NCBI GenBank assembly: GCA_035697245.1
Contig: DASSDH010000135.1
Span: 1-47,400 of the forward strand
DNA: 47,400 nt
Direction: 5' to 3'
Origin: JACVRX01 sp035697245
GTDB lineage: Bacteria; Actinomycetota; Actinomycetes; Jiangellales; Jiangellaceae
Positions within the stretch are counted from its first letter, which is position 1. Each line of letters begins with the position of its first letter. Under the pieces are notes generated by a model. That model made no database searches. It saw only the letters and a list, made by a program, of their open reading frames with translations, and was not told where the DNA came from. This document shows, piece after piece, positions 7,211 to 14,937 of the stretch. The position numbers were made by a program, and so were the translations under genes.

Positions 7211-8335
7211 TCACTCCCCGCGATAGAGAGTATCTTGAGCTGCCGAGGCCTGCTGAGCTGCCTCCAACGCGTCGCGAACCTCCGCGTGCGCCTCCAACAA
7301 AGCCGCCTCCGTCTCCTGCTCGGCCGCTTCGATGGCCTCGTCGACCTCGCCGGCGGGCGCTGCCGGCACGGCCGTGGCCTCGACGCCGTCATGTCGACCG
7401 GAGTCTCTGGTCACCTGAGTTCCAAGGCGACCGACCGCGGACCCCAGTCCTTCCAACGCAGCACCGATCTCACTCGGCACGATCCACACCTTGTTCGCGT
7501 CCCCCCGCGCGATCTCCGGCAGCATCTGTAGGTACTGGTAGGACAGCAGCTTCTGGTCCGGGTTGCCGCGATGGATGGCGTCGAACACCGCGTGGATCGC
7601 CTTGGCCTCGCCATCGGCTCGCAGGATCTGGGCCTGCTTCGCGGCCTCGGCGTCCAGCACGGTCGCCTGTTTCTGGCCCTCCGCCGTGAGGATCGCGGCC
7701 TGCTTCTGGCCTTCGGCGGTGAGTATCTGGGACTGCCGCACGCCTTCGGCGTTCAGGATCACCGCGCGCTTGTCACGGTCGGCGCGCATTTGCTTCTCCA
7801 TCGAGTCCTTGATCGACGGCGGCGGGTCGATCGCCTTGAGTTCGACCCGGTTGACTCGAATCCCCCACTTGCCCGTCGCCTCGTCGAGCACACCGCGAAG
7901 GGCGTTGTTGATCTCTTCACGGCTGGTCAGCGTCCGTTCGAGATCCATGCCGCCGATGACGTTTCGCAGTGTCGTAACGGTGAGTTGCTCGATGCCCTGG
8001 ATGTAGTTGGCGATCTCGTACGTGGCCGCCTTGGGATCGGTGACCTGGTAGTAGATGACCGTGTCGATCGACACGACCAAGTTGTCCTGGGTGATGACCG
8101 GCTGCGGAGGGAACGAGACCACTTGTTCGCGCAGGTCGATCAACGGGAGCACCCGGTCGACGAAAGGCACGACCACGGTCAATCCGGGGTCGAGCGTGCG
8201 GTTGAAGCGGCCGAGCCGCTCGACGATGCCGGCTCGGGCTTGAGGCACGATCCGCACCGATTTCGCGAGGGTGACCAACACGAAGATGAACAGCAGCAAT
8301 ACGACGATCAGCGCAATCGCCGATTCGACTTCCAT
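7211..8335 (-). CDS. SPFH/band 7 (stomatin-like) membrane protein
   Basis: The 374-residue protein has one N-terminal membrane helix (residues 5-25), then the band 7 domain with VPQARAGIVERLGRFNRTL and PVITQDNLVVSIDTVIYYQVTDP, and a coiled coil in which TAEGQKQAAIL-type units recur three to four times (about residues 190-240). The acidic Ala/Glu C-terminal tail (from about 300) varies between family members. Such proteins oligomerise in the membrane into flotillin-like microdomains and often pair with an NfeD protein. That partner is encoded directly upstream (70-bp gap). Start is the ATG at 8335. Confidence 0.95.
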   Translation of the reverse strand: MEVESAIALIVVLLLFIFVLVTLAKSVRIVPQARAGIVERLGRFNRTLDPGLTVVVPFVDRVLPLIDLREQVVSFPPQPVITQDNLVVSIDTVIYYQVTDPKAATYEIANYIQGIEQLTVTTLRNVIGGMDLERTLTSREEINNALRGVLDEATGKWGIRVNRVELKAIDPPPSIKDSMEKQMRADRDKRAVILNAEGVRQSQILTAEGQKQAAILTAEGQKQATVLDAEAAKQAQILRADGEAKAIHAVFDAIHRGNPDQKLLSYQYLQMLPEIARGDANKVWIVPSEIGAALEGLGSAVGRLGTQVTRDSGRHDGVEATAVPAAPAGEVDEAIEAAEQETEAALLEAHAEVRDALEAAQQASAAQDTLYRGE

Positions 8336-8405
8336 GTGATCCGCAACCTTCCCCGACAGGTCGTAGCACTCCCTGCGATGCCCTTAGCGGGCAGCAGGAG
8401 GGAGA

Positions 8406-8867
8406 CTACGGACCCTCCGCCTCGTATACGAGAGCCGTGGCTCCCTGGATCTCGACGACGTCCACCGCTGCTCCGGTTTCGATCACCGAGTGGTCGTAGC
8501 TCCTCGCCGACCAGATCTCGCCCGCAAGTTTGATCCGGCCTCCGTGCGCGTCGACCCGTTCGACCACGGTTGCACGGCGCCCGACCAGCGCAGCCACACC
8601 GGTCCGGGCGTTGACCGGCTGCCGTAGGTGCCGCTTGGCAACAGGCCGGACCACGCCAAGCAACGCCGTGCTCGCCGCAATCGCTACCAACGCCTGAATC
8701 AAGAATGGGGCACCCACCATGGCGGCCAGTCCGCCGGCTACAGCGCCCCCGGCGAGCATGAGGAACACCAGGTCCAAGGTTGTGGTCTCGATGATGCCCA
8801 AGATCAGCGCAAGACCCAGCCAGAGAACCCAGGCGTTGTCGTCGAGCCACTCTGCTGCGTCGCCCAC
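8406..8867 (-). CDS. NfeD-family membrane protein
   Basis: The 153-residue protein begins at GTG 8867. Two to three membrane helices (about residues 12-30, 34-52, 55-75) are followed by a soluble OB-fold of about 60 residues with VGRRATVVERVDAHGGRIKLAGEIWSARS, the NfeD signature. NfeD proteins bind SPFH partners through this OB domain; the SPFH gene is next in the operon. It appears to be leaderless: a -10 box TAGGCT ends 6 nt before the GTG and no Shine-Dalgarno is present. Confidence 0.93.
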   Translation of the reverse strand: MGDAAEWLDDNAWVLWLGLALILGIIETTTLDLVFLMLAGGAVAGGLAAMVGAPFLIQALVAIAASTALLGVVRPVAKRHLRQPVNARTGVAALVGRRATVVERVDAHGGRIKLAGEIWSARSYDHSVIETGAAVDVVEIQGATALVYEAEGP

Positions 8868-8873
8868 ACAGCA

Positions 8874-8879
8874 AGCCTA
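8874..8879 (-). promoter_or_regulatory. -10 box of nfeD, leaderless
   Basis: TAGGCT on the minus strand, 6 nt before GTG 8867. The spacing puts the transcription start at the G of the start codon. Confidence 0.6.
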
Positions 8880-8919
8880 GGCGATCACCGCGAACGAAAC
8901 CGTGGTCCGCGGGCGGATT

Positions 8920-9702
8920 TCAGCGGGCTCTGGCAGTCCATCGACCGCCGTCTTGATCGACTACCAATGAAAGGCCGAAGCACTCGGTCAAGGTGTCGTC
9001 GGTAATCGTCTCCTCGACTGGTCCCAAAGCAACCACCCGCCCCGCACGGAGCAACAAGGCATGGGTGAAGCCAGTCGGAATCTCCTCCACGTGGTGGGTG
9101 ACCAGTACGGTGGCGGGCGACCTCGGATCGGCTGCGAGATCGCCCAATGTTGCGACCAGTGCCTCCCGGCCGCCGAGGTCCAGCCCGGCAGCCGGCTCGT
9201 CGAGAAGGAGAAGCTCCGGATCGGTCATCAGGGCCCGGGCGATCTGGACGCGCTTGCGCTCGCCCTCGGACAATGTGCCGAAGGTGCGATCGGCGAGCTG
9301 GCCAACGCCGAGCCGTTCAAGCAACCCGCCAGCTCGGTCGTCGTCGTATCCCTCGTAGCCTTCCCGCCACCGGCCGAGGACGGCGTAGGAGGCCGTCACG
9401 ACCACGTCACGCACCGCCTCGGCGCGCGGGATGCGGTCGGCGAGCGCAGCGCTGGTCAGCCCGATCCGAGGCCTGAGCTCGAAGACGTCGACCGTCCCGA
9501 GGATCTCCCCGAGTACGGCCGCATAACCGGTGGTGGGGTGAATCTGCGCGGAGGCAACCTGGAGCAGCGTCGTCTTTCCGGCCCCGTTGGGTCCGAGCAC
9601 GACCCACCGGTCGCCTTCCGCGATTGCCCAGGTGACCTCGTTGAGCAGATACTGCCCGGACCGCACCACCGAGACGTCGGCCAGCTCGAGGACGTCGGTC
9701 AT
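8920..9702 (-). CDS. ABC transporter ATP-binding protein
   Basis: From ATG 9702 the protein has 260 residues with one full ABC domain: Walker A GPNGAGKTT near residue 40, Q-loop region LTSAALADRI, signature LSEGERKRVQIARAL, Walker B LLLLDEPAAGLD and H-loop LVTHHVEEI. It lacks membrane segments and no permease gene is adjacent. The sequence before 9702 (ending LLVKRGAWRF) is not family-like, and AGAGGGG lies about 12 nt upstream. The serB gene close by recalls the mycobacterial Rv3041c-serB2 neighbourhood. Substrate unknown; it may act with a distant partner. Confidence 0.92.
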   Translation of the reverse strand: MTDVLELADVSVVRSGQYLLNEVTWAIAEGDRWVVLGPNGAGKTTLLQVASAQIHPTTGYAAVLGEILGTVDVFELRPRIGLTSAALADRIPRAEAVRDVVVTASYAVLGRWREGYEGYDDDRAGGLLERLGVGQLADRTFGTLSEGERKRVQIARALMTDPELLLLDEPAAGLDLGGREALVATLGDLAADPRSPATVLVTHHVEEIPTGFTHALLLRAGRVVALGPVEETITDDTLTECFGLSLVVDQDGGRWTARAR

Positions 9703-9782
9703 GAAGCGCCAGGCCCCTCTCTTGACCAGCAGGGTGAGCGTAGGAAGGGGGTCGGCGACGACCCTACGGCAGGAGCCACCCG

Positions 9783-9788
9783 TAGGCT
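9783..9788 (+). promoter_or_regulatory. -10 box of gene at 9796, leaderless
   Basis: TAGGCT followed by 7 nt and ATG 9796, with no Shine-Dalgarno in the short gap. Suggests a leaderless transcript. Confidence 0.55.
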
Positions 9789-9795
9789 CACCGAC

Positions 9796-10557
9796 ATGCT
9801 CGGACTGCCGCGGTCGGCGCGGCTCGCGGCCTGGGCAGGGAGTTGGCTGACCGGACACGTCACCCTCGACGAAGTGGTCGCGCGGGTGCAGGGCGACGAC
9901 GAACCCCATACGGTCACCGATCTGCCGGAGCTACCCCCAGGCGGGACACCGAGCTTCCTTGGCGCCGCGCTGGGCACTGCGCGCCGTCGCGGCGCTCGGG
10001 CGCTGCGGGTCGCGCTGCCGCGGCCCGGTGACCCGCAGGGACTCGCTGGCCCACGAGATCTGACTGTCGATGCCGTCGCCGCCGGCGAGGCCGTGATCTG
10101 CGTCGGCGCAGACGTCGCGCTGGTTCCGACAGTCACGACGTTCGGGCCGCCTGGAGACCACGGGCATCTGGTGAGTTGGGCCTGGCGATCTGCACATCCA
10201 CCACCGCCCGTTCCTGCACTCCGGGAGCTGGAGCGAGCGCTGACCGAAGAGCTCATCGCAGCCGGCTCGACTCTGGCCCGGCTCGACGTCGCCGCTTGGC
10301 GGCCGGAAGTGACCCAGCTACTCGACGACCTCCGTTCCGGCCGGGCGGCCGATCCGCTCCCCCGCCCGTTCCCCCCCACCGCACAGGCGCTCGCCGCTCG
10401 GTCCGCACGAGTGCTGGCTGTCGTCGACGTCGCATCTCGGGACGAGGGTGCGGCGCTGACAACCGCGTCCGGCCAGACCCGCCGGGAGGCGCTCGTAGCG
10501 CTCGAACGCGCCGCTCGCCACGCCCTCGCTGCCGCATGCAACGCACTTGCCCATTAG
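9796..10557 (+). CDS. Conserved actinobacterial protein of unknown function
   Basis: The 253-residue protein starts at ATG 9796, just after a TAGGCT -10 box. It is soluble, Ala/Leu/Arg rich and proline-punctuated, with no signal peptide. I do not recognise a catalytic motif. Segments such as LARLDVAAWRPEV and the alternating hydrophobic strands around LRVALPRPGDPQGLAGP look like a folded alpha/beta protein of the kind conserved near serB in actinobacteria. The open frame upstream of 9796 is antisense to the ABC ATPase gene and is not part of this gene. serB follows at once. Confidence 0.8.
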   Translation: MLGLPRSARLAAWAGSWLTGHVTLDEVVARVQGDDEPHTVTDLPELPPGGTPSFLGAALGTARRRGARALRVALPRPGDPQGLAGPRDLTVDAVAAGEAVICVGADVALVPTVTTFGPPGDHGHLVSWAWRSAHPPPPVPALRELERALTEELIAAGSTLARLDVAAWRPEVTQLLDDLRSGRAADPLPRPFPPTAQALAARSARVLAVVDVASRDEGAALTTASGQTRREALVALERAARHALAAACNALAH

Positions 10558-10569
10558 CCTGTGCCCGCC

Positions 10570-11802
10570 ATGTCCGATGCCCGCCTCTCCGGCTCCACCA
10601 CGCTGCTGGTGACCGTGACTGGGCGAGACCGGCCTGGCGTGACATCGAAGCTGTTCGCCGCTCTGGGCCGTCACCCCGTCGACGTCCTCGACATCGAGCA
10701 GGTTGTCGTCCGTGGTCGACTCGTCCTCGGCGTACTGGTGACGGCCATGCCGAACGACTCGCAACTGCGAGCCGACCTACAGCACGCGGCCGGCTCGCTG
10801 GGCCTGGAGATCGAGATCGCACCCGGTGGAAACGAGCGACGGCCCGCCGGCGACCGTGCCCACGTCACGGTCCTCGGTCACCCGTTGCGGCCCGCTCCGG
10901 TCGCCGCAATCGCCCAGCGGATCGCACGGCTGGGCGCCAACATCGACCGGATCGTCCGGCTGGCGTCGTATCCGGTGACCTCGATCGAGTTGGAGGTCTC
11001 GGGAACCGAGCCCGTGACTCTGCAAAGAGAGCTGGCGGCCGAGGCCGTCTCACAGGGAATCGACCTCGCAGTCCAGCCGGCCGGCCTGAGCCGGCGGGCG
11101 AAGCGGCTGATCGTGATGGACGTCGACTCGACGCTCGTCCAGGGCGAAGTGATCGAGATGCTCGCCGAGCGCGCCGGCGTTCTTGGCGAGGTCGCTGAGG
11201 TCACAGCCGCCGCCATGCGCGGGGAGCTCGACTTCGCCGATGCTCTGCGCCACCGCGTGCGACTCCTTGCGGGGCTGCCCATCACTACCTTGGCCGAGAT
11301 CGGCGAGCAGGTCGCGTTGGCGCCGGGGGCCCGCACGCTGGTGCGAACGCTCAAGCGGCTGGACTATCGGCTGGCAATCGTCAGTGGAGGTTTCACCCAG
11401 ATCACCGACCACCTGGTCCGCGAGCTGGGGATCGACTATGCCGCGGCCAACACCGTGCAGGTCGCCGATGGTCGCCTCACCGGCGACCTGGTCGAGCCGA
11501 TCTTGGACCGGGCCGGCAAGGCCGCCGCCCTGACCCGCTTCGCTGAACAGGCCGGCGTCCCACTCGCGCAGACAGTCGCAGTCGGCGACGGGGCCAACGA
11601 CCTCGATATGATCGCGCGGGCCGGCCTCGGTGTTGCCTTCAATGCCAAACCACTCGTGCGCGACGCGGCCGATGCCGCTGTCAGCGTGCCGTATCTCGAC
11701 ACGGTGCTCTATCTGCTGGGAATCAGCCGCGAGGACATCGAGCTAGCCGACGCCGCCGACGGCGCGCCTACCCCTGCGCCGTGGGTGCCACCTTCCGCCT
11801 GA
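10570..11802 (+). CDS. serB: Phosphoserine phosphatase SerB, ACT-domain type
   Basis: Final step of serine synthesis: phosphoserine to serine. The 410-residue protein has two ACT-like regulatory domains (about residues 10-85 and 96-170, the first with LLVTVTGRDRPGVTSKLF) and a HAD catalytic domain starting with the DxDST nucleophile motif VMDVDSTLV (D184, D186), then VSGGF and GDGANDLDM. This matches the mycobacterial SerB2 layout. The start is uncertain by three codons: ATG 10570 or GTG 10561. No Shine-Dalgarno precedes either; a TAGCCT box at 10555-10560 (overlapping the previous stop codon) suggests a leaderless or near-leaderless internal promoter. Confidence 0.95.
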   Translation: MSDARLSGSTTLLVTVTGRDRPGVTSKLFAALGRHPVDVLDIEQVVVRGRLVLGVLVTAMPNDSQLRADLQHAAGSLGLEIEIAPGGNERRPAGDRAHVTVLGHPLRPAPVAAIAQRIARLGANIDRIVRLASYPVTSIELEVSGTEPVTLQRELAAEAVSQGIDLAVQPAGLSRRAKRLIVMDVDSTLVQGEVIEMLAERAGVLGEVAEVTAAAMRGELDFADALRHRVRLLAGLPITTLAEIGEQVALAPGARTLVRTLKRLDYRLAIVSGGFTQITDHLVRELGIDYAAANTVQVADGRLTGDLVEPILDRAGKAAALTRFAEQAGVPLAQTVAVGDGANDLDMIARAGLGVAFNAKPLVRDAADAAVSVPYLDTVLYLLGISREDIELADAADGAPTPAPWVPPSA

Positions 11803-11844
11803 GTGGCTGGTGGAGGGCGATCTGCACGAGCCTGTGCTCGGCGA

Positions 11845-12333
11845 TCAACCGCGTGGCACAGCGAAGGCGATCAGCCGGCCGGTGCCCGGGTCTATCGAGT
11901 CCCAGCCGGCGTCGAACTCCAGCACACAGACAGCGCTGGTCGGAAACTCGCCCAAGCCGCTGTCACTGTCCGCAAGCTGTGTCGCGAGCGTCTCGATGCC
12001 GGGATTGTGCCCGACCAGCATCGCTGTGTCGGCTTCGGCGGGCAGCCCGCGAACCAGCTCGAGCAGCCCTTCTGCGCGTACGTTGTAGGCCTGGTCTGTC
12101 ACCACCCGACGCGGGGCCTGCTCTAGCTCCGCAGTGATCAGGTCAGCAGTTTCCACCGCCCGCAGGGCGCTGGACACCAACATGACCTGCGGCGTGACGC
12201 CGTTCTCGACCACCCATCGCCCGACCGCCGGTGCGTCTCGGCGTCCCCGCTTCGCCAACGGCCGCTCTTGATCTGCGACACCGTCCGGCCACGAGGACTT
12301 TGCATGCCGCACCAACACCAGCGTCTTCGGCAC
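11845..12333 (-). CDS. SixA-like histidine phosphatase
   Basis: The 162-residue protein starts at GTG 12333 and opens with LVLVRHAKSSW, the RHG motif holding the phosphate-accepting His. RPLAKRGRRDAP, SSALRAVETA and the second catalytic His in MLVGHNPGIE follow, as in the SixA branch of the histidine phosphatase superfamily. Known members dephosphorylate phosphohistidine proteins, but the substrate here cannot be told. It is convergent with serB and seems leaderless (TAGACT box 7 nt before the start). A long inverted-repeat element lies upstream. Confidence 0.9.
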   Translation of the reverse strand: MPKTLVLVRHAKSSWPDGVADQERPLAKRGRRDAPAVGRWVVENGVTPQVMLVSSALRAVETADLITAELEQAPRRVVTDQAYNVRAEGLLELVRGLPAEADTAMLVGHNPGIETLATQLADSDSGLGEFPTSAVCVLEFDAGWDSIDPGTGRLIAFAVPRG

Positions 12334-12340
12334 GCCGCGC

Positions 12341-12346
12341 AGTCTA
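12341..12346 (-). promoter_or_regulatory. -10 box of sixA-like gene, leaderless
   Basis: TAGACT on the minus strand, 7 nt before GTG 12333; no Shine-Dalgarno. Confidence 0.55.
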
Positions 12347-12446
12347 GAGCGCGATCAGACAAGTGGCGATGACCTGACGCGAGCAGACGGCCCGACATCG
12401 CCCGGGAGGGGTCGGGAAACAGAGCGTCACCCCAGGGCGATCACAA

Positions 12447-12559
12447 GGGGGTCGGGGATGTGGTTTGCAGAGGCTAAAGAACGAAGATCGGGAACGGCGC
12501 AGCCGAAACGTTCGCGAGATGAGTTTGGACTGGCCTCGGCAAACCACATCCCGACCCCC
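12447..12559. repeat. 113-bp inverted-repeat element of unknown kind
   Basis: The left arm 12447-12468 (GGGGGTCGGGGATGTGGTTTGC) and right arm 12539-12559 are reverse complements except for one extra G in the left. A second stem, GAGGC at 12470-12474 with GCCTC at 12533-12537, stacks on it after a single mismatch. The 58-nt interior is less GC-rich and contains GAACG/CGTTC at 12492-12496 and 12509-12513, so a branched fold is possible on either strand. No target-site duplication is evident at the ends. It lies downstream of fabI and upstream of the sixA-like gene. It could be a MITE-like insertion, a REP-type pair, a structured RNA or an unusual terminator. Confidence 0.7.
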
Positions 12560-12575
12560 GACACACGACCCGCGC

Positions 12576-13340
12576 TCAGGCCCCGACCGCATGCACCCCT
12601 CCGTCCACGTGCACGATCTCGCCTGTGGTCTTGGGAAACCAGTCCGAGAGCAGGCCGATGACCCCACGAGCGGCAGGCTCGGGATCGGACAGGTCCCACC
12701 CGAGGGGCGCGCGCCGATCCCACACCCCTTCGAACTGGTCGAAGCCGGGGATGGATCGCGCGGCCATGGTCTTGACCGGCCCAGCGGACACCAGGTTGAC
12801 CCGCACGTTGCGATCGCCGAGGTATTTGGCGAGGTAGCGGGCAGTCGACTCGAGTGCGGCCTTGGCGACGCCCATCCAGTCATAACCCGGCCAGGCGACC
12901 TGGGCGTCGAAGTTGAGTCCGACGATCGACCCGCCGTGGGGCATCAACTCCAAGGCAGCCATCGTGACGGACTTCAACGAGTAGGCGGAGACGTGTACCG
13001 CGGTGGACACGTCCTCGAACGGGGTGTCGAGGAAACTGCCCCCCAGCGCACCCTGGGGGGCGAACGCGATGGAGTGCACGACCCCGTCGAGCCCGTCGGC
13101 GTGAGCGCCGACCCGCTCCGCCAACGTCGCGAGGTGCTCGGCGTCCTGCACGTCGAGTTCGACCACCGGCGGTGGGTCGGGCAACCGCTTGGCGACTCGT
13201 TCGACCAGGCTCAGCCGGCCGAAGCCGGTCAACACCACGGTTGCGCCTTCGGCCTGGGCGAGGCGGGCTACGTGAAAAGCGATCGACGCATCAGTGAGGA
13301 CGCCGGTGACCAGGATGCGTTTGCCGTCGAGGATGCCCAT
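12576..13340 (-). CDS. fabI: Enoyl-ACP reductase, FabI/InhA type
   Basis: NADH-dependent reduction of trans-2-enoyl-ACP, the last step of each fatty acid elongation cycle. The 254-residue protein starts MGILDGKRILVTGVLTDASIAF, has HSIAFAPQGAL, and the catalytic Tyr-Lys in PGYDWMGVAKAALES, exactly the InhA arrangement (Tyr-x6-Lys). GPVKTMAARSIPGF is the substrate-binding loop. Its ATG directly follows the fabG stop (TGAATG), so the two are translationally coupled, as in the mycobacterial fabG1-inhA operon. The inverted-repeat element follows its stop codon. Confidence 0.97.
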   Translation of the reverse strand: MGILDGKRILVTGVLTDASIAFHVARLAQAEGATVVLTGFGRLSLVERVAKRLPDPPPVVELDVQDAEHLATLAERVGAHADGLDGVVHSIAFAPQGALGGSFLDTPFEDVSTAVHVSAYSLKSVTMAALELMPHGGSIVGLNFDAQVAWPGYDWMGVAKAALESTARYLAKYLGDRNVRVNLVSAGPVKTMAARSIPGFDQFEGVWDRRAPLGWDLSDPEPAARGVIGLLSDWFPKTTGEIVHVDGGVHAVGA

Positions 13341-14045
13341 TCAGTGCCCCATTCCCAGCCCGCCGTCGACGGGGATCACCGCTCCGGTGATATACGCCGC
13401 CTCGTCGCTTGCCACCCAGCGCACCACGCGCGCCACCTCGTCGGCCGTTGCGTACCGGGCGAGCGGGATCCCGGCGAGGATCTCGGCGCGGCGCTGCTCG
13501 GTGAGCTCCGCCGTCATGTCCGACTCCACGAAACCGGGCGCAACGACGTTTACCGTGATACCCCTGCTACCCAGCTCGCGGGCGAGGGACCGAGCCATCC
13601 CGATCAGTCCTGCCTTGGTTGCCGCGTAGTTGGCTTGACCCGGCGAGCCGAGCAGGCCGACCACGCTGCCGATCAGCACGATGCGGCCCTTGCGGGCCCG
13701 CAGCATCCCCCGGGCCGCTCGCCTGACGACCCGGAACGCGCCGGTCAGGTTGGTGTCGACGACGTGGCTGAAGTCATCTTCGCTCATCCGTAGCAGCAAG
13801 GTGTCGCGCGTGACACCAGCGTTCGCAACGAGGATCTCGACCGGTCCGGAGCGCTCCTCGACGCGGTCGAAGGCGGCATCGACGGAGACCTGATCGGTCA
13901 CGTCGCAGCGTACGCCGGTCAGGTCGTCGGGAGGCTCAGCGCCGCGATAGGTGATGGTGACCATGTCGCCGTTCTCGGCGAAGGCTCGAGCAATGGCAAG
14001 GCCGATGCCGCGGTTCCCTCCGGTGACAAGTACGGACCGGCCCAC
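13341..14045 (-). CDS. fabG: 3-oxoacyl-ACP reductase FabG
   Basis: NADPH-dependent reduction of beta-ketoacyl-ACP. The 234-residue SDR protein has the TGGNRGIG cofactor motif at residues 8-15, NAGVTRD, catalytic Ser in IGSVVG and the YxxxK pair in NYAATKAG, and a C-terminal GAVIPVDGGLGMGH like MabA. GTG 14045 is preceded by AAAGGAG with a 5-nt spacer. The gene is first in a two-gene operon with fabI. The related dodecin gene upstream is separated by a hairpin terminator. Confidence 0.97.
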   Translation of the reverse strand: MGRSVLVTGGNRGIGLAIARAFAENGDMVTITYRGAEPPDDLTGVRCDVTDQVSVDAAFDRVEERSGPVEILVANAGVTRDTLLLRMSEDDFSHVVDTNLTGAFRVVRRAARGMLRARKGRIVLIGSVVGLLGSPGQANYAATKAGLIGMARSLARELGSRGITVNVVAPGFVESDMTAELTEQRRAEILAGIPLARYATADEVARVVRWVASDEAAYITGAVIPVDGGLGMGH

Positions 14046-14101
14046 GCGTGCTCCTTTCGCCTGTCAGCGTGCGCCGACCGTACCGCCTGTAGTTGGGGAT
14101 A

Positions 14102-14121
14102 TGCGGGGGCAGACCCCCGCA
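14102..14121 (-). terminator. Hairpin after dodecin gene
   Basis: TGCGGGGG (14102-14109), 4-nt loop, CCCCCGCA (14114-14121): perfect 8-bp stem starting 2 nt after the dodecin stop. No U-tract, as is common in actinobacteria. Confidence 0.65.
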
Positions 14122-14123
14122 CG

Positions 14124-14333
14124 TCAGGCATCCTCGAGCCGGAATCCGATCTTCATGCCGACCTGCCAGTGCTGGACGGCGCCGTCGACGATCTGACCGC
14201 GGATCTCGGTCACCTCGAACCAGTCGAGGTGACGCAGTGTCGCCGCCGCCCGCGAAATGCCGTTGCCGACTGCGGCATCCAAGCCATCGGACGAGGTCCC
14301 GACGATCTCGGTGACCCGGTAGGTGCGGTTCAT
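14124..14333 (-). CDS. Dodecin family flavin-binding protein
   Basis: A 69-residue protein of the usual dodecin length. It begins MNRTYRVTEIVGTSSDG, has SRAAATLRHLDWFEVTEIRG with the Trp that stacks on flavin, and ends HWQVGMKIGFRLED. Dodecins form dodecameric shells that store flavin or CoA-related ligands in the cytoplasm. ATG 14333 has GGAGAGGA upstream. The longer open frame before it is antisense to the DUF3099 gene and not real. Confidence 0.95.
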   Translation of the reverse strand: MNRTYRVTEIVGTSSDGLDAAVGNGISRAAATLRHLDWFEVTEIRGQIVDGAVQHWQVGMKIGFRLEDA

Positions 14334-14444
14334 GGCAGTCCTCTCCGTCGCGGATGAGTCAGGCGTGGTCGCGGCCCATGATCCCCGACGTCGGTCAGCC
14401 TTCGGTATTGGTCGTCCACTATGGCAAGAGTCGCATCGGCGACC

Positions 14445-14450
14445 TACGGT
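14445..14450 (+). promoter_or_regulatory. -10 box of DUF3099 gene, leaderless
   Basis: TACGGT followed by 6 nt and GTG 14457. Confidence 0.55.
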
Positions 14451-14456
14451 GAAGGG

Positions 14457-14780
14457 GTGAGCACCGCTGGCCACCGTCGCGACGAACCGGTTCAGTCGGT
14501 CACCACGGCCCGGCCGGGTCACAGCGACGATATCGACGCTCGTCAGCGTCGATATCTGCTCATCATGGCCGTTCGGATCGCGTGCATACCTCCGGCCATC
14601 ATGGTCCAAGGCTGGCTTCGTTGGGCGTTCATCCTGGGTGCGGTTGTGTTGCCATACGTCGCCGTGGTGGTCGCGAATGCGGCTCGTCGAAGCGAACCTG
14701 GAATGCTGGTCCCGGTCGTTCCGCAGCCTCGTCCGGCACTTCCGCAAGGTCGTCCAGAGAACGTGCGAGACACCGCTTGA
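14457..14780 (+). CDS. DUF3099 small membrane protein
   Basis: The 107-residue protein has a disordered, charged N-terminus, then SDDIDARQRRYLLIMAVRIACIPPA, the family hallmark, two membrane helices (about residues 33-51 and 57-74) and a proline-rich tail. Function of the family is unknown; it is almost confined to Actinomycetota. The start is GTG 14457, which sits 6 nt after a TACGGT box and suits a leaderless message; an ATG at 14421 would add 12 residues and is less likely. moaA converges on it. Confidence 0.85.
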   Translation: MSTAGHRRDEPVQSVTTARPGHSDDIDARQRRYLLIMAVRIACIPPAIMVQGWLRWAFILGAVVLPYVAVVVANAARRSEPGMLVPVVPQPRPALPQGRPENVRDTA

Positions 14781-14863
14781 TCGACCCTTCACGCGTCAAA
14801 AATTCCGTGCAATACTCCGTCCGCGCGCGTTCCGTATTCCCCCGTCGGTGCGCGTCGTGACGG

Positions 14864-14901
14864 CAACGCCGGGCAGCTTCCCCCGTGGCTGCCCGGCGTT
14901 G
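14864..14901. terminator. Bidirectional hairpin between DUF3099 gene and moaA
   Basis: CAACGCCGGGCAGC (14864-14877) and its exact reverse complement (14888-14901) enclose a 10-nt loop. The 14-bp perfect stem lies between two convergent genes and probably stops transcription from both sides. No U-tract follows on either strand. Confidence 0.75.
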
Positions 14902-14937
14902 TCCCGGTGGAAATGACGTCAAGCGAAGGCTTCCGGA

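Noticed and set aside
9061..9795. N-terminal extension of the gene at 9796
   Set aside because: The frame is antisense to the ABC ATPase gene; the promoter at 9783 and composition change place the start at 9796.
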